Part shown: in pieces, positions 54,222 through 64,000 of the stretch | How positions within the stretch are numbered: the stretch's first letter is position 1 | How the letters are laid out: each line of letters starts with the position of its first letter | From: Cupriavidus pauculus | GTDB taxonomy: Bacteria > Pseudomonadota > Gammaproteobacteria > Burkholderiales > Burkholderiaceae | Reading direction: 5' to 3' | Length of the DNA: 64,000 nucleotides | Assembly (NCBI RefSeq): GCF_003854935.1 | Contig: NZ_CP033969.1 | Span: 2,728,001 to 2,792,000 of the forward strand | Translations under genes and position numbers: made by a program | Notes under the pieces: generated by a model | What the model was told of the DNA's origin: nothing | The model's database searches: none | What the model saw: the letters and a program-made list of their open reading frames with translations, nothing else

Positions 54222-54287
54222 ACGCAAGCCGGCCGCGCCATTGGACCTTGGTCCCATGGCGCGGCCCGTCGCGGGCAACGGCCCGCG

Positions 54288-54761
54288 CTACATCACACGA
54301 TGGGCAAACCGCCCTCGCCTCGCGTCCGCCATGAGCCGCGCGAAGTCGTCGACGCGCATGTGCACCAGCGCGTCGCGGTCACCCGATTCGAAATAGACGT
54401 CGTCGTGCGCCAGCAGGCTTTCGTCGATCCACGTTTGCGTGCCATAGGCCGTGCCGACTGGCGGCAGCGCGCGCGGATCGCAGTCGCGGAACACCTCGCG
54501 CACCCCTTCCGCATGGGCCCGGCCCAGTTCGCGGCCGGTCTGCCTGCGCAGCTCGGCCAGTTTCAGGTGGTGGCTGGCGGGGATGACGGCGGTCAGGTAG
54601 CCGCGTTCGTCCTCGAACAGGACAGTGCGCGCCAGGCGGTCCTGGGGCACGGCTGGCGCCGTGGACGGGGCCGCTTCGCGGATGTCGCCGGGGCGCCTGA
54701 CCGTGTCGAAATGGCTTTCGTTGCGGCTCAGGCATCTCGCGAGCCTGACTGACATGGTCAT
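54288..54761 (-). CDS. YbaK/ProX-like aminoacyl-tRNA deacylase domain protein
   Basis: 157 residues from ATG 54761; an upstream ATG at 54818 would add 19. YbaK fold signature: RTVLFEDERGYLTAVIPASH, LAELRRQTGRELGRAHAEGV, DCDPRALPPVGTAYGTQTWI, DDVYFESGDRDALVHM. Such proteins hydrolyse mischarged tRNAs or related esters. The conserved lysine before the first strand appears as R in LARTVLF, a variation seen in some members. Confidence 0.75.
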   Translation of the reverse strand: MTMSVRLARCLSRNESHFDTVRRPGDIREAAPSTAPAVPQDRLARTVLFEDERGYLTAVIPASHHLKLAELRRQTGRELGRAHAEGVREVFRDCDPRALPPVGTAYGTQTWIDESLLAHDDVYFESGDRDALVHMRVDDFARLMADARRGRFAHRVM

Positions 54762-54873
54762 GATCGCACCCTCCGCGCGCGTGGCGCTGTCGTTCTGAGT
54801 ACCGCAACTATAGGTCATGCACCGGGGGGATCAGGTCGGGCTAACCCGAATCGCGATGCCTTTCGCGTCATAG

Positions 54874-57285
<2,412 letters not shown>

Positions 57286-57314
57286 CGTAGCCGGACGCGT
57301 CTTGTGCCCCCCTG

Positions 57315-57343
57315 GGGCGCCGCAGCGGTACGCGGCGCCCTTT
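57315..57343 (+). terminator. Terminator after katG
   Basis: GGGCGCCGC-N8-GCGGCGCCC followed by TTT; 30 bases after the katG stop. Confidence 0.75.
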
Positions 57344-57398
57344 GCCCTTCCCTGCCCCGTTGCCTACCATGACAGGACCTTAGTCCGCGGGCCCTGCC

Positions 57399-57950
57399 AT
57401 GCCGCAAGCCACCGTTTCACACACGCCGACCGTGCCCTATCTGCCGATGCAGGTAATCCTGCGCAACGGGCAGGTGATCGTCGTGCGCCAGATCCGCGAG
57501 GACGACAAGGCCGGCGTGCTCGAAGCCTTCCACGCACTGTCCGAGGATTCGCGCTACACGCGCTTCATGGCCGCGATCAAGGACCTGCCGGACGCCCTGC
57601 TGGACGACGTGGTCCACCCGGAGCCGGGCAGCGAATGCACGCTGGCCGCCGTGGACGGCACGGACGGCGTGGGGGCCCATCTGGTTGGCGGCGCGCGCTA
57701 CGTGGCGCTGCCGGGCCGCGACGCCTGCGAATTTGCCGTTACCGTGCTCGACGGCTGGCAAGGCACCGGGCTGGGCCGGGTGCTGCTGCAAACGCTGATC
57801 GAATTCGCGCGCGCCGCCGGGTTCGGCACCATCGAAGGCTACGTGCTGGCATCGAACACCGGCATGCGGCGGCTGGCGCATCGGCTGGGCTTTGCCGATA
57901 CGCCCTGCCCGGACGACCCGTCGCAGCGCGTCGTCCACCTGTCGCTCTGA
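57399..57950 (+). CDS. GNAT family N-acetyltransferase
   Basis: 183 residues. Acetyl-CoA-binding motif A is AVTVLDGWQGTGLGRVLLQT (Q-x-x-G-x-G/A) with GYVLASNTGMRRLAHRLGF in motif B; N-terminal VRQIREDDKAGVLEAFHALS resembles the GNAT domain of Pat-like protein acetyltransferases and stress-resistance proteins. Substrate unknown. Confidence 0.85.
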   Translation: MPQATVSHTPTVPYLPMQVILRNGQVIVVRQIREDDKAGVLEAFHALSEDSRYTRFMAAIKDLPDALLDDVVHPEPGSECTLAAVDGTDGVGAHLVGGARYVALPGRDACEFAVTVLDGWQGTGLGRVLLQTLIEFARAAGFGTIEGYVLASNTGMRRLAHRLGFADTPCPDDPSQRVVHLSL

Positions 57951-57962
57951 CGGCCCAAGCCA

Positions 57963-58397
57963 TCAGCCGGCGCCGGCCAGCACGGCCTTCTGCCCGGCCA
58001 GCCGCGCGCCCATCGCCTCGCCCAGCGCCTGCAGGCCCGACAGCGGGCGCACCATCGCCTCGAATTCCTCGATCCGGCCGGCATCGTCGAAGCGCAGCAT
58101 GTCGATGCCCTTGAGCGCCTTGCCGCTGACCGTGGCGCTGAATTCCAGCACCACGCTGCGGCCGTCGGTGGACGCAAACGCGCGGTGGTACGTGAAATCC
58201 TGGAACACGGTATTGACGGTCTTCAGCACCAGCTTGATGGCGGCCCGCCCCGGATACGGGCTGTGCGCCACCGGCGAGCGGAAGACGATCTGGTCCGACA
58301 GCAGCGGGTCCAGTTCCTCCATCGCGTTGCGGGCCAGCAGGCCGTGCCAGGCGGCCAGGGTCTGCTGCGCGGCGGGAATCAGGCCGTGAACTTCCAT
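57963..58397 (-). CDS. SnoaL-like / nuclear transport factor 2 family protein
   Basis: 144 residues with the NTF2-like cone fold: TLAAWHGLLARNAMEELDPL, SDQIVFRSPVAHSPYPGRAA, FHV-type core and FDDAGRIEEFEAMVRPLSGL. Often small hydrolases, isomerases or ligand-binding proteins. Convergent with the acetyltransferase, 12 bases apart. Confidence 0.8.
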   Translation of the reverse strand: MEVHGLIPAAQQTLAAWHGLLARNAMEELDPLLSDQIVFRSPVAHSPYPGRAAIKLVLKTVNTVFQDFTYHRAFASTDGRSVVLEFSATVSGKALKGIDMLRFDDAGRIEEFEAMVRPLSGLQALGEAMGARLAGQKAVLAGAG

Positions 58398-58636
58398 GCG
58401 GGTCTCCTCGGGATGTTGTTATGCAACCAGTTGCATAACAACATCGTAGCCGGGAGATCGCCAAAACGCCAGCGGCCCAACCATGAAACGACCATGCACT
58501 GGCTGCATTCGGTCGATTAAGTTGCGGTCAAAATGCTAGAAATACAAAATCAGACAAACGCCTACATCGACTGCGTGTGCCTCACTCTAAGCTTCATCGC
58601 AGGACCTGACCCGTCCTGTTTAACCTCCCCCTGCAA

Positions 58637-58669
58637 ACCCGCCTGATCCCCTCAGGCGGGTCTTTTTTT
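58637..58669 (+). terminator. Strong plus-strand terminator without an upstream CDS
   Basis: ACCCGCCTGA-TCCC-CTCAGGCGGGT followed by TCTTTTTTT. The only plus-strand gene upstream ends at 57950 and is followed by a convergent gene, so this terminator probably serves an unannotated short RNA starting between about 58450 and 58600. Confidence 0.85.
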
Positions 58670-58682
58670 GGGCGGACGGTTT

Positions 58683-59897
58683 TCAGCGGATGGCCGGGGC
58701 GCCGGCGCGGTCGAGCGCCTGGAGGATGGCGTAGGCCGCCGTCACCCGCGCCGGGATCGGCACGTTGCGGTTGGCCAGCAGCACCACGCCGATGCGGCGG
58801 CCGGGCACGTAGGCCACATAAGTGCCGAAGCCATTGGTCGACCCGGTCTTGTTGAGCAGGACGTCGGCCGCCGCCGGCTCGGGCGGGTCGATGCGCTGCA
58901 CGGGCTGCGCGTCGCGCACCATCCGGGTGTCGTTGCCAGCCAGCAGGTCATCCAGCGTCACCGGCCAGCCATAGCGCTCCCAGCCCAGCCCCTGCGTCAT
59001 CGGCCCCACGCGGAAATAGCCCGCGTGCGTGGTCGCCAGCGCCTGCCGCACGGCCGGGTCCGCCACCGACTGGCCGTCGATGTTCAGTTCGACAAAGCGG
59101 ATCATGTCCGCCGCCGTGGTCCGGATGCCATACGCCTGCCCGTCGAACACGCCCGGCGACGCCCGCACGGGCTTGTCGCCCTTGTAGCCCCAGGCGTAGT
59201 CGCCCATGCGGGCGCGCGGCACGTCGATCCAGGTATGCGACAGCCCCAGCTTCGGCAGCAACTGCCCGGCCATGGCGTCGCCAAACGGCATGCCCAGCGC
59301 CTGCGCGGCGGCATGGCCGAACAGGCCGATGCTCACGTTCGAATAGCGCCGCCGGGTGCCGGGCGCGAAGTCCGGCTGCCACTGACGCAGCCAGTCCACC
59401 ATCTGCGGCAGCGTGTTGATGGCATCGGGCACCTGCAGCGGCAGGCCGCCGGCCGAATAGGTGCCCAGTTCCAGCAGGCTGATGCCATCGAAGGCGCTGC
59501 CGGCCAGCGCGGGCATGTGCCGACTGGCCTTGTCGGCCAGCGACAGCACGCCGCGCGCCTGCGCATAGGCGCCCAGCGTGGCCGTGAACGGCTTGCTGAC
59601 CGATCCGATCTCGAACAGCGTGGCGTCGGTGACCGGCCGGGTGCCCTGGCGCGATGCGAGGCCGTAGTTGAACACCCGATGCTGGCCGCCCTGCGTGACG
59701 GCCACGGCCATGCCCGGCACGTCGTACTTGGCCATGACCGGCCGGACGGCGGCGTCAACCGCCGCGCGGATGACATCAGCCCCGGCATCGGCGCCCCAGG
59801 CCGGCCCACCGGCGGCGGTAGCGGCAAAGGTGGCCAGTGTGGCCAGGGTTGTCACGGCAAGGCGGGGCGGGATTCGGAGGGCGGCGGCGCGGCGCAT
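58683..59897 (-). CDS. Class C beta-lactamase (AmpC-like)
   Basis: 404 residues from ATG 59897, with signal peptide to about residue 36 (GGPAWGADA). Catalytic motifs S99-V-S-K102, Y185-S-N187 and K350-T-G352, in the class C order and spacing. Periplasmic serine beta-lactamase hydrolysing cephalosporins. No ampR-like regulator is next to it; the divergent neighbour is a phosphate transporter, so expression may be constitutive and low. Confidence 0.9.
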   Translation of the reverse strand: MRRAAALRIPPRLAVTTLATLATFAATAAGGPAWGADAGADVIRAAVDAAVRPVMAKYDVPGMAVAVTQGGQHRVFNYGLASRQGTRPVTDATLFEIGSVSKPFTATLGAYAQARGVLSLADKASRHMPALAGSAFDGISLLELGTYSAGGLPLQVPDAINTLPQMVDWLRQWQPDFAPGTRRRYSNVSIGLFGHAAAQALGMPFGDAMAGQLLPKLGLSHTWIDVPRARMGDYAWGYKGDKPVRASPGVFDGQAYGIRTTAADMIRFVELNIDGQSVADPAVRQALATTHAGYFRVGPMTQGLGWERYGWPVTLDDLLAGNDTRMVRDAQPVQRIDPPEPAAADVLLNKTGSTNGFGTYVAYVPGRRIGVVLLANRNVPIPARVTAAYAILQALDRAGAPAIR

Positions 59898-59988
59898 GGC
59901 GGTGTCGGGCGGGGGCGAAGGAGCGCATTGTATCCGCCGGCGTGCGGCATACAATGGCAGCCTCGCCCTCCCGATAGGTCCCCATGCC

Positions 59989-61725
59989 ATGCAGTCCGCT
60001 GCCTCGCTGAACCTGCTCGAAATCGTGGGCCTGCTGACCGGCGGGCTGGCCCTCTTCCTCTACGGCCTGGAATGCATGACGGGCGGGCTCAAGGCGATTG
60101 CCGGCGCGCGGCTGCAATCGCTGCTCGGCACGCTCACGGCCAGCCGCCTGCGCGGCGTGCTGGCGGGCGCGGGCATCACCGCCCTGCTCAATTCCTCCAC
60201 GATCACCACGGTGCTGCTGGTCGGCTTCGTATCGGCCGGCCTGATGACGCTGGGCCAGTCGATCCCGGTGATCATGGGCGCCAACATCGGCTCCACGCTG
60301 ACCGCGCAGATCATCGCGTTCAATATCTCGGCGGTCACGCCGTTCCTGCTGGGCTTCGGGTTCCTGCTGCACGCCTTTGCCCGGCAGGAACTGCTGCGCC
60401 AGCTGGGCGGCGTGCTGCTGGGCCTGGGCCTGCTGTTCCTCGGCATCGAGTTCATGGGCGATGCCACGCGGCCGCTGCGCAACTACGAGCCGTTCATCGC
60501 GGCGATGCAGGACATGCGCAACCCGGCGCTGGGCATCCTGATTGGCGCGCTGTTCACGGCCATCGTGCAGAGCTCGGCCGCCACGCTGGCCATCGTGATC
60601 GCGCTGGGCAGCCAGGGGCTGATCCCGCTGGAATCCGGTATCGCGCTGATCCTGGGCGCCAACGTCGGCACCTGCGGCACGGCGTTGCTGGCCGCCATCG
60701 GCAAGAACGCGGAAGCCACGCAGGTCGGCGTCGTCCATCTGCTGTTCAACGTGTTGGGCGTGCTGTTCTTCGCCTTCCTGATCCCGCAGTTTGCGGACCT
60801 TGTGCGGCTGGTATCGCCGTCGGCGCCGGAACTGACGGGCGCCGCGCGGCTGGCGGCCGAGACGCCGCGCCAGGCCGCCAACGCCCATACCATCTTCAGC
60901 GTGTTCAGCACGACGGTGCTGATCTGGTTCACCGGGCCCATCGGCCGGCTGGCCGAGCGCATCGCGCCGTCCACGCGCACGACCGCGCAGGACCCGGCCG
61001 TGCCCCGCTACCTCGACGACACGCTGCTGGACATGCCGGCGCTGGGCATCGCCCGCGTGCAGCTCGAACTGGCCAGCCTGGGCCGGCAGGTACACGGGCT
61101 GGTGCGCCGCAGTGCCGAGATCGCCGTGGAGGGTACCGCGCAGGATATCGTGGCGATGGCCGGCCAGGACCAGGCCGCCGAAGCGCTGAGCACCGCGGTC
61201 ATCGGCTATATCGGCCGGCTGTCGGAAGGCAACGGCAGCGAGGACGAGAGCCGCCAACTGGTGGACCTGGCACGCATCGCGGCCACGCTCGATGCCACGC
61301 GCGAGGTGGCCACCACGAGCATGCTGGCGCTGAGCCAGCGGCGCCTGTCGCACAGCGCCGATGCCGGCCGCTGGCGCAACGCCGACGCCATGGCCTTTGC
61401 CGCTTCGGTGCTGGACCAGCTTGCGCAGGCCGTGGACACCGTCGCGCATCCGTCCGCCGACACCGTGCAGCGCATCGTCGCCGCCAAGCCGGCGCTGGAA
61501 GCCATGGCGATGGCGGCGCGCCAGGGCATCATGGCCGAGCTGCAGCTAAGCAGCCACGACGATGTGGCCAATTTCCGGCTGGCCAACGACATGATCGAGC
61601 ACCTGAACGAGATCGCGCGGCTGTCGCGCGCCATCGCCAAGGCCACCGCGCAGTTGCGCGACGTGCGGCTCGACGATGTCCAGCCCGGCGTGCCCGTCCA
61701 GGCATCCGCCCAGCAGGCAACCTGA
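59989..61725 (+). CDS. Na/Pi cotransporter family protein (YjbB-like)
   Basis: 578 residues from ATG 59989. Two inverted PNaS repeats: ITALLNSSTITTVLLVGFVS near residue 60 and FTAIVQSSAATLAIVIALGS near 190, each with the QSS/NSS ion-binding motif. A C-terminal cytoplasmic helical PhoU-like region follows (from about residue 350). Inner-membrane sodium-coupled phosphate carrier, often acting in export. Its start lies about 90 bases from that of the divergent beta-lactamase gene. Confidence 0.9.
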   Translation: MQSAASLNLLEIVGLLTGGLALFLYGLECMTGGLKAIAGARLQSLLGTLTASRLRGVLAGAGITALLNSSTITTVLLVGFVSAGLMTLGQSIPVIMGANIGSTLTAQIIAFNISAVTPFLLGFGFLLHAFARQELLRQLGGVLLGLGLLFLGIEFMGDATRPLRNYEPFIAAMQDMRNPALGILIGALFTAIVQSSAATLAIVIALGSQGLIPLESGIALILGANVGTCGTALLAAIGKNAEATQVGVVHLLFNVLGVLFFAFLIPQFADLVRLVSPSAPELTGAARLAAETPRQAANAHTIFSVFSTTVLIWFTGPIGRLAERIAPSTRTTAQDPAVPRYLDDTLLDMPALGIARVQLELASLGRQVHGLVRRSAEIAVEGTAQDIVAMAGQDQAAEALSTAVIGYIGRLSEGNGSEDESRQLVDLARIAATLDATREVATTSMLALSQRRLSHSADAGRWRNADAMAFAASVLDQLAQAVDTVAHPSADTVQRIVAAKPALEAMAMAARQGIMAELQLSSHDDVANFRLANDMIEHLNEIARLSRAIAKATAQLRDVRLDDVQPGVPVQASAQQAT

Positions 61726-61740
61726 GCCCGGCAGCTTGCG

Positions 61741-62106
61741 CTACGCCTCGGTCTGCTGGCAGAAGCAGAGCCGGTTGCCGAACGGGTCCTTGACCTGCAA
61801 CTGCCGCCCCCAGCCGGCATCCTCCACGCCGGGCTTGGCGTAGCGATACGCGCGCGCGGTCAGTTCGGCGTGCAGCGCGTCCACGTCGTCGATCGGGATG
61901 AAGATCGCCGAACCGGGCGTGGCGTCGCCATGGTGCTCGCTCAGATGCAGCACCAGCCCCGAGCGCGAGACCTGCGCGTAGAGCGGAAAGTTGTCGCCGA
62001 ACCGGTGCTCCCAGTCGAGCTTGAAGCCCAGAAAGTCCACGTAGAACTCCCTTGCCTTGTCCTCCGAGAAGATGCGGAGGATCGGAATGGCTTGCGACAT
62101 CTGCAT
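61741..62106 (-). CDS. VOC family protein (glyoxalase/bleomycin-resistance-like)
   Basis: 121 residues; an alternative start two codons in gives MSQAIPILR. Vicinal-oxygen-chelate fold: FYVDFLGFKLDWEHRFGDN, GLVLHLSEHHGDATPGSAIF, DPFGNRLCFCQQ. Like the bleomycin-binding group. Convergent with the Na/Pi gene, 15 bases apart. Confidence 0.85.
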   Translation of the reverse strand: MQMSQAIPILRIFSEDKAREFYVDFLGFKLDWEHRFGDNFPLYAQVSRSGLVLHLSEHHGDATPGSAIFIPIDDVDALHAELTARAYRYAKPGVEDAGWGRQLQVKDPFGNRLCFCQQTEA

Positions 62107-62281
62107 GGCAATTCGCCTATGGAAAGGCGCCCGAAGCTGGAATCTGGCGATTTTGCCACGGCGGCATGACGCCCACGTGCACTGTCATCCACTTTGACTA
62201 GGATTTGTCTCCACGCCGACTTTTACTTCGTTTTATGGATTCCCTATAATTATTGGAAATTCATAATTTCACCTAAACCCG

Positions 62282-63445
62282 ATGAGCTACGTCTACAAGC
62301 GCCCCGAGCTGGCCAGCCAGATGGCGCGCCAGTTGCTCTACCCCAGCGTGCTGGACGAGGGCCTGCGGTCCGGGCTGTTCCTTTCTGGCCTGCGCCGGAT
62401 CGGCAAGACCACGTTCCTGCTGAACGACCTGATCCCGGCGCTGGAAGACCTGGGCGCCATCGTGATCTACGTCGACCTGTGGAGCGACACCCAGCGGAGC
62501 CCCGCCACGCTGATCCGCGACGCGGTGCGCAAGAAGCTCGAAGCCCTGGAGTCGCCGCCGGCGGCGGCCCGGCGCAAGCTCAAGCGGGTGGCCGGCATCG
62601 ACGTGGGCGCCTTCAGCTTCAAGTTCGGCTTCAAGCTGGAAAACCTGGGCGAGCCCGGCGGCGCCACGCTGGCGCAGGCGCTGTCCGAAGTGGTGGACCA
62701 GGGCCGCACCGACGTCGTGCTGATCGTCGACGAAGTCCAGCACGCGATCACATCCGAGGAAGGCAACCAGATGCTGCTGGCGCTGAAGGCAGCGCGCGAC
62801 GCGATCAATCCCCGGCCGGACACCCCCGGGCACTTCCTGTTCGTCGGCACCGGGTCCCACCGCGCGCTGGTCGGCGAACTGACGGCCCGGCGCAACCAGG
62901 CGTTCACGGGCGCCACGTCGGTGGCCTACCCGGTGCTGGACAAGGATTACGTGGCCTACCTGCTGGAACGGCTGGCCGCCGAGGGCTTTACGTCCCTGCC
63001 CTCGCTCGACGTGGCCATCCAGGCGTTCCACACGCTCGGCAACCGGCCCGAGGAGATGATCAAGGCGCTGCGCCAGCTGCATTTCCACCTGCCCGACGGC
63101 AGCAATCCCGACGAGCACCTGCCGGTCATCGCCAACACGCTGCGCTCGGCCGCCGCCGATATCGAACTGATGAAGCTGGAACAGTTGGGCGGCCTGGCGA
63201 CGGCCATCTTCGACCGCATCGCCACGGCCAAGGGCGACGCCCGGGGCCTGTTCTCGGCCGACGCGGCCGCCGCCTACTCCCAGGCCATCGGGCGCGAGGT
63301 CAAGGTCGAAGAGGCCCAGCCCGTAGTCAACGAACTGATGGCCACCAACCTCATCATGCGTAAGGGCCACGGCCTGTACGGCATCACCGACCCGTTCGTG
63401 CAGGAGATGTGGCGCGAACGGAAATCGCTGGAAGGCAAGCTCTGA
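62282..63445 (+). CDS. AAA-type ATP-binding protein
   Basis: 387 residues. Walker A GLRRIGKTTFLLNDL (about 36-50), Walker B DVVLIVDEVQHA near residue 145, sensor-type FLFVGTGSHRALVGEL, and a C-terminal helical/winged region (VNELMATNLIMRKGHGLYG). Resembles STAND/archaeal-type ATPases with a C-terminal winged helix. Partner and role unknown; the AT-rich leader before it differs from the surrounding GC-rich DNA. Confidence 0.75.
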   Translation: MSYVYKRPELASQMARQLLYPSVLDEGLRSGLFLSGLRRIGKTTFLLNDLIPALEDLGAIVIYVDLWSDTQRSPATLIRDAVRKKLEALESPPAAARRKLKRVAGIDVGAFSFKFGFKLENLGEPGGATLAQALSEVVDQGRTDVVLIVDEVQHAITSEEGNQMLLALKAARDAINPRPDTPGHFLFVGTGSHRALVGELTARRNQAFTGATSVAYPVLDKDYVAYLLERLAAEGFTSLPSLDVAIQAFHTLGNRPEEMIKALRQLHFHLPDGSNPDEHLPVIANTLRSAAADIELMKLEQLGGLATAIFDRIATAKGDARGLFSADAAAAYSQAIGREVKVEEAQPVVNELMATNLIMRKGHGLYGITDPFVQEMWRERKSLEGKL

Positions 63446-63530
63446 GCGCGCCTTGCGCCTTGGTGCCCCCTTCGATCTAAGCGTTTACCCCTAGTTTTCA
63501 TATAACCAGAAAAGCGTAAGGTGCTGGCCT

Positions 63531-64000
63531 ATGCAGACACGGCCCATCACCCTGACCGAGCGCGTCATCCAGCAGCTGCGTGGCGAGATTGCCGACGGCA
63601 CGTTTCCCGTCGGCGCCCGGCTGCCTACCGGCAAGCAGCTTGCCGAGCGTTACGGCGTCAGCGCGGCCGTGATCCGCGAGGTGACCGAGCATCTGCGGTC
63701 GCAGGGCATGATCGAGAGCCGGCAGGGGCTGGGCAGTACCGTCCGCTCGCGCGTCAGCGACAGCGGGTTCCGGCTGGCCGGCCATGCCGATGCAACGGAC
63801 CTGGCGGCGATCTTCGAGTTGCGGATCGACCTGGAGAGCGCGGCGGCAGCCATGGCGGCCCGCCACCGGACCGACGCCGACCTCCAGCGCATGGGCGCCC
63901 TGCTCGATGCCATTGCCGCGCGGCTGGACGATGCCGAGCTTGGCGTGGAGCCCGACATCCAGTTCCATATCGCCATCGCCACGGCGACCCACAATCCCTA
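63531..64000 (+). CDS. FadR-type GntR regulator, partial at window edge
   Basis: Open from ATG 63531 to the end of the window (156 codons seen). Winged helix ERVIQQLRGEIADGTFPVGA, LAERYGVSAAVIREVTEHL, GMIESRQGLGSTVRS; the start of an FCD effector domain follows (AAIFELRIDLESAAAAMAAR). Typically regulates sugar-acid or organic-acid catabolism; target lies beyond the window. Confidence 0.9.
   Translation, partial: MQTRPITLTERVIQQLRGEIADGTFPVGARLPTGKQLAERYGVSAAVIREVTEHLRSQGMIESRQGLGSTVRSRVSDSGFRLAGHADATDLAAIFELRIDLESAAAAMAARHRTDADLQRMGALLDAIAARLDDAELGVEPDIQFHIAIATATHNP

Noticed and set aside
52698-54278. 526-codon minus-strand frame opposite the DUF1254 gene, and similar long mirror frames in 55-63 kb
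   Set aside because: Long antisense frames are expected in very GC-rich coding DNA; low-complexity Arg/Gly/Ala-rich translations without family signatures.

Overview
The window looks like a chromosome or chromid segment of a Burkholderiaceae betaproteobacterium, most probably Cupriavidus or a close relative. This rests on overall gene style (katG, class C beta-lactamase, Na/Pi cotransporter, HypT-like LysR next to aspA, Burkholderia-type porin remnant) and on very GC-rich codon use in the right quarter. The species call is inference.

Layout. (1) 1-5069 is left flank: a small oxidoreductase/DoxX operon with a divergent HxlR regulator, a D-alanyl-D-alanine carboxypeptidase, a deletion scar that fuses the start of aspA to a 5'-truncated Asp/Glu racemase, and the first 73 codons of a LysR regulator. 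(2) 5070-45800 is a mobile element of about 40.7 kb that has split this lysR gene. The rest of the gene lies at 45801-46513, and the two halves rejoin in frame into a 310-residue protein across a shared GGTG. At its left end the element carries an overlapping set of three tyrosine recombinases plus a small coiled-coil protein, an arrangement like Tn554 or recombinase-trio elements. (3) 45801-52560 is right flank with a large predicted conflict protein (Mrr-like nuclease, TPRs, GreA/B-C-like domain, PIN) and a degenerate integrase. (4) 52.6-64 kb is GC-rich ordinary chromosome: DUF1254 protein, YbaK-like deacylase, katG, acetyltransferase, SnoaL-like protein, beta-lactamase, Na/Pi transporter, VOC protein, ATPase, and the start of a GntR regulator.

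Cargo of the element. 14.7-27.8 kb is an opine / D-imino-acid catabolic cluster: a three-subunit FAD/[2Fe-2S] dehydrogenase with RidA, an OccR/NocR-like LysR regulator, a polar amino acid ABC transporter, an Lrp regulator and an ornithine-cyclodeaminase family enzyme. The periplasmic binding protein gene is broken by an IS21-family insertion with a clean 6-bp target duplication. The LysR regulator has two matching candidate operators, one in front of the enzymes and one in front of the transporter. 28.6-40.6 kb is a second catabolic block: two-subunit aconitase X, ClC channel, IclR regulator, two-subunit ComDE-like thiamine-diphosphate decarboxylase, GntR/UTRA regulator, GMC dehydrogenase, MFS symporter and aldehyde dehydrogenase. 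Related TTGTAT/ATACAA dyads sit in front of three of its transcription units, which suggests one regulon and possibly one undescribed pathway. 40.7-45.4 kb carries an orphan response regulator, several unknown small proteins, an excisionase-like protein and an XRE regulator with two palindromes at its start.

State of the element. One recombinase gene is interrupted by an IS3-family (IS2 group) element, so the 40.7-kb element is probably no longer autonomously mobile, and the opine transporter probably lacks its binding protein.
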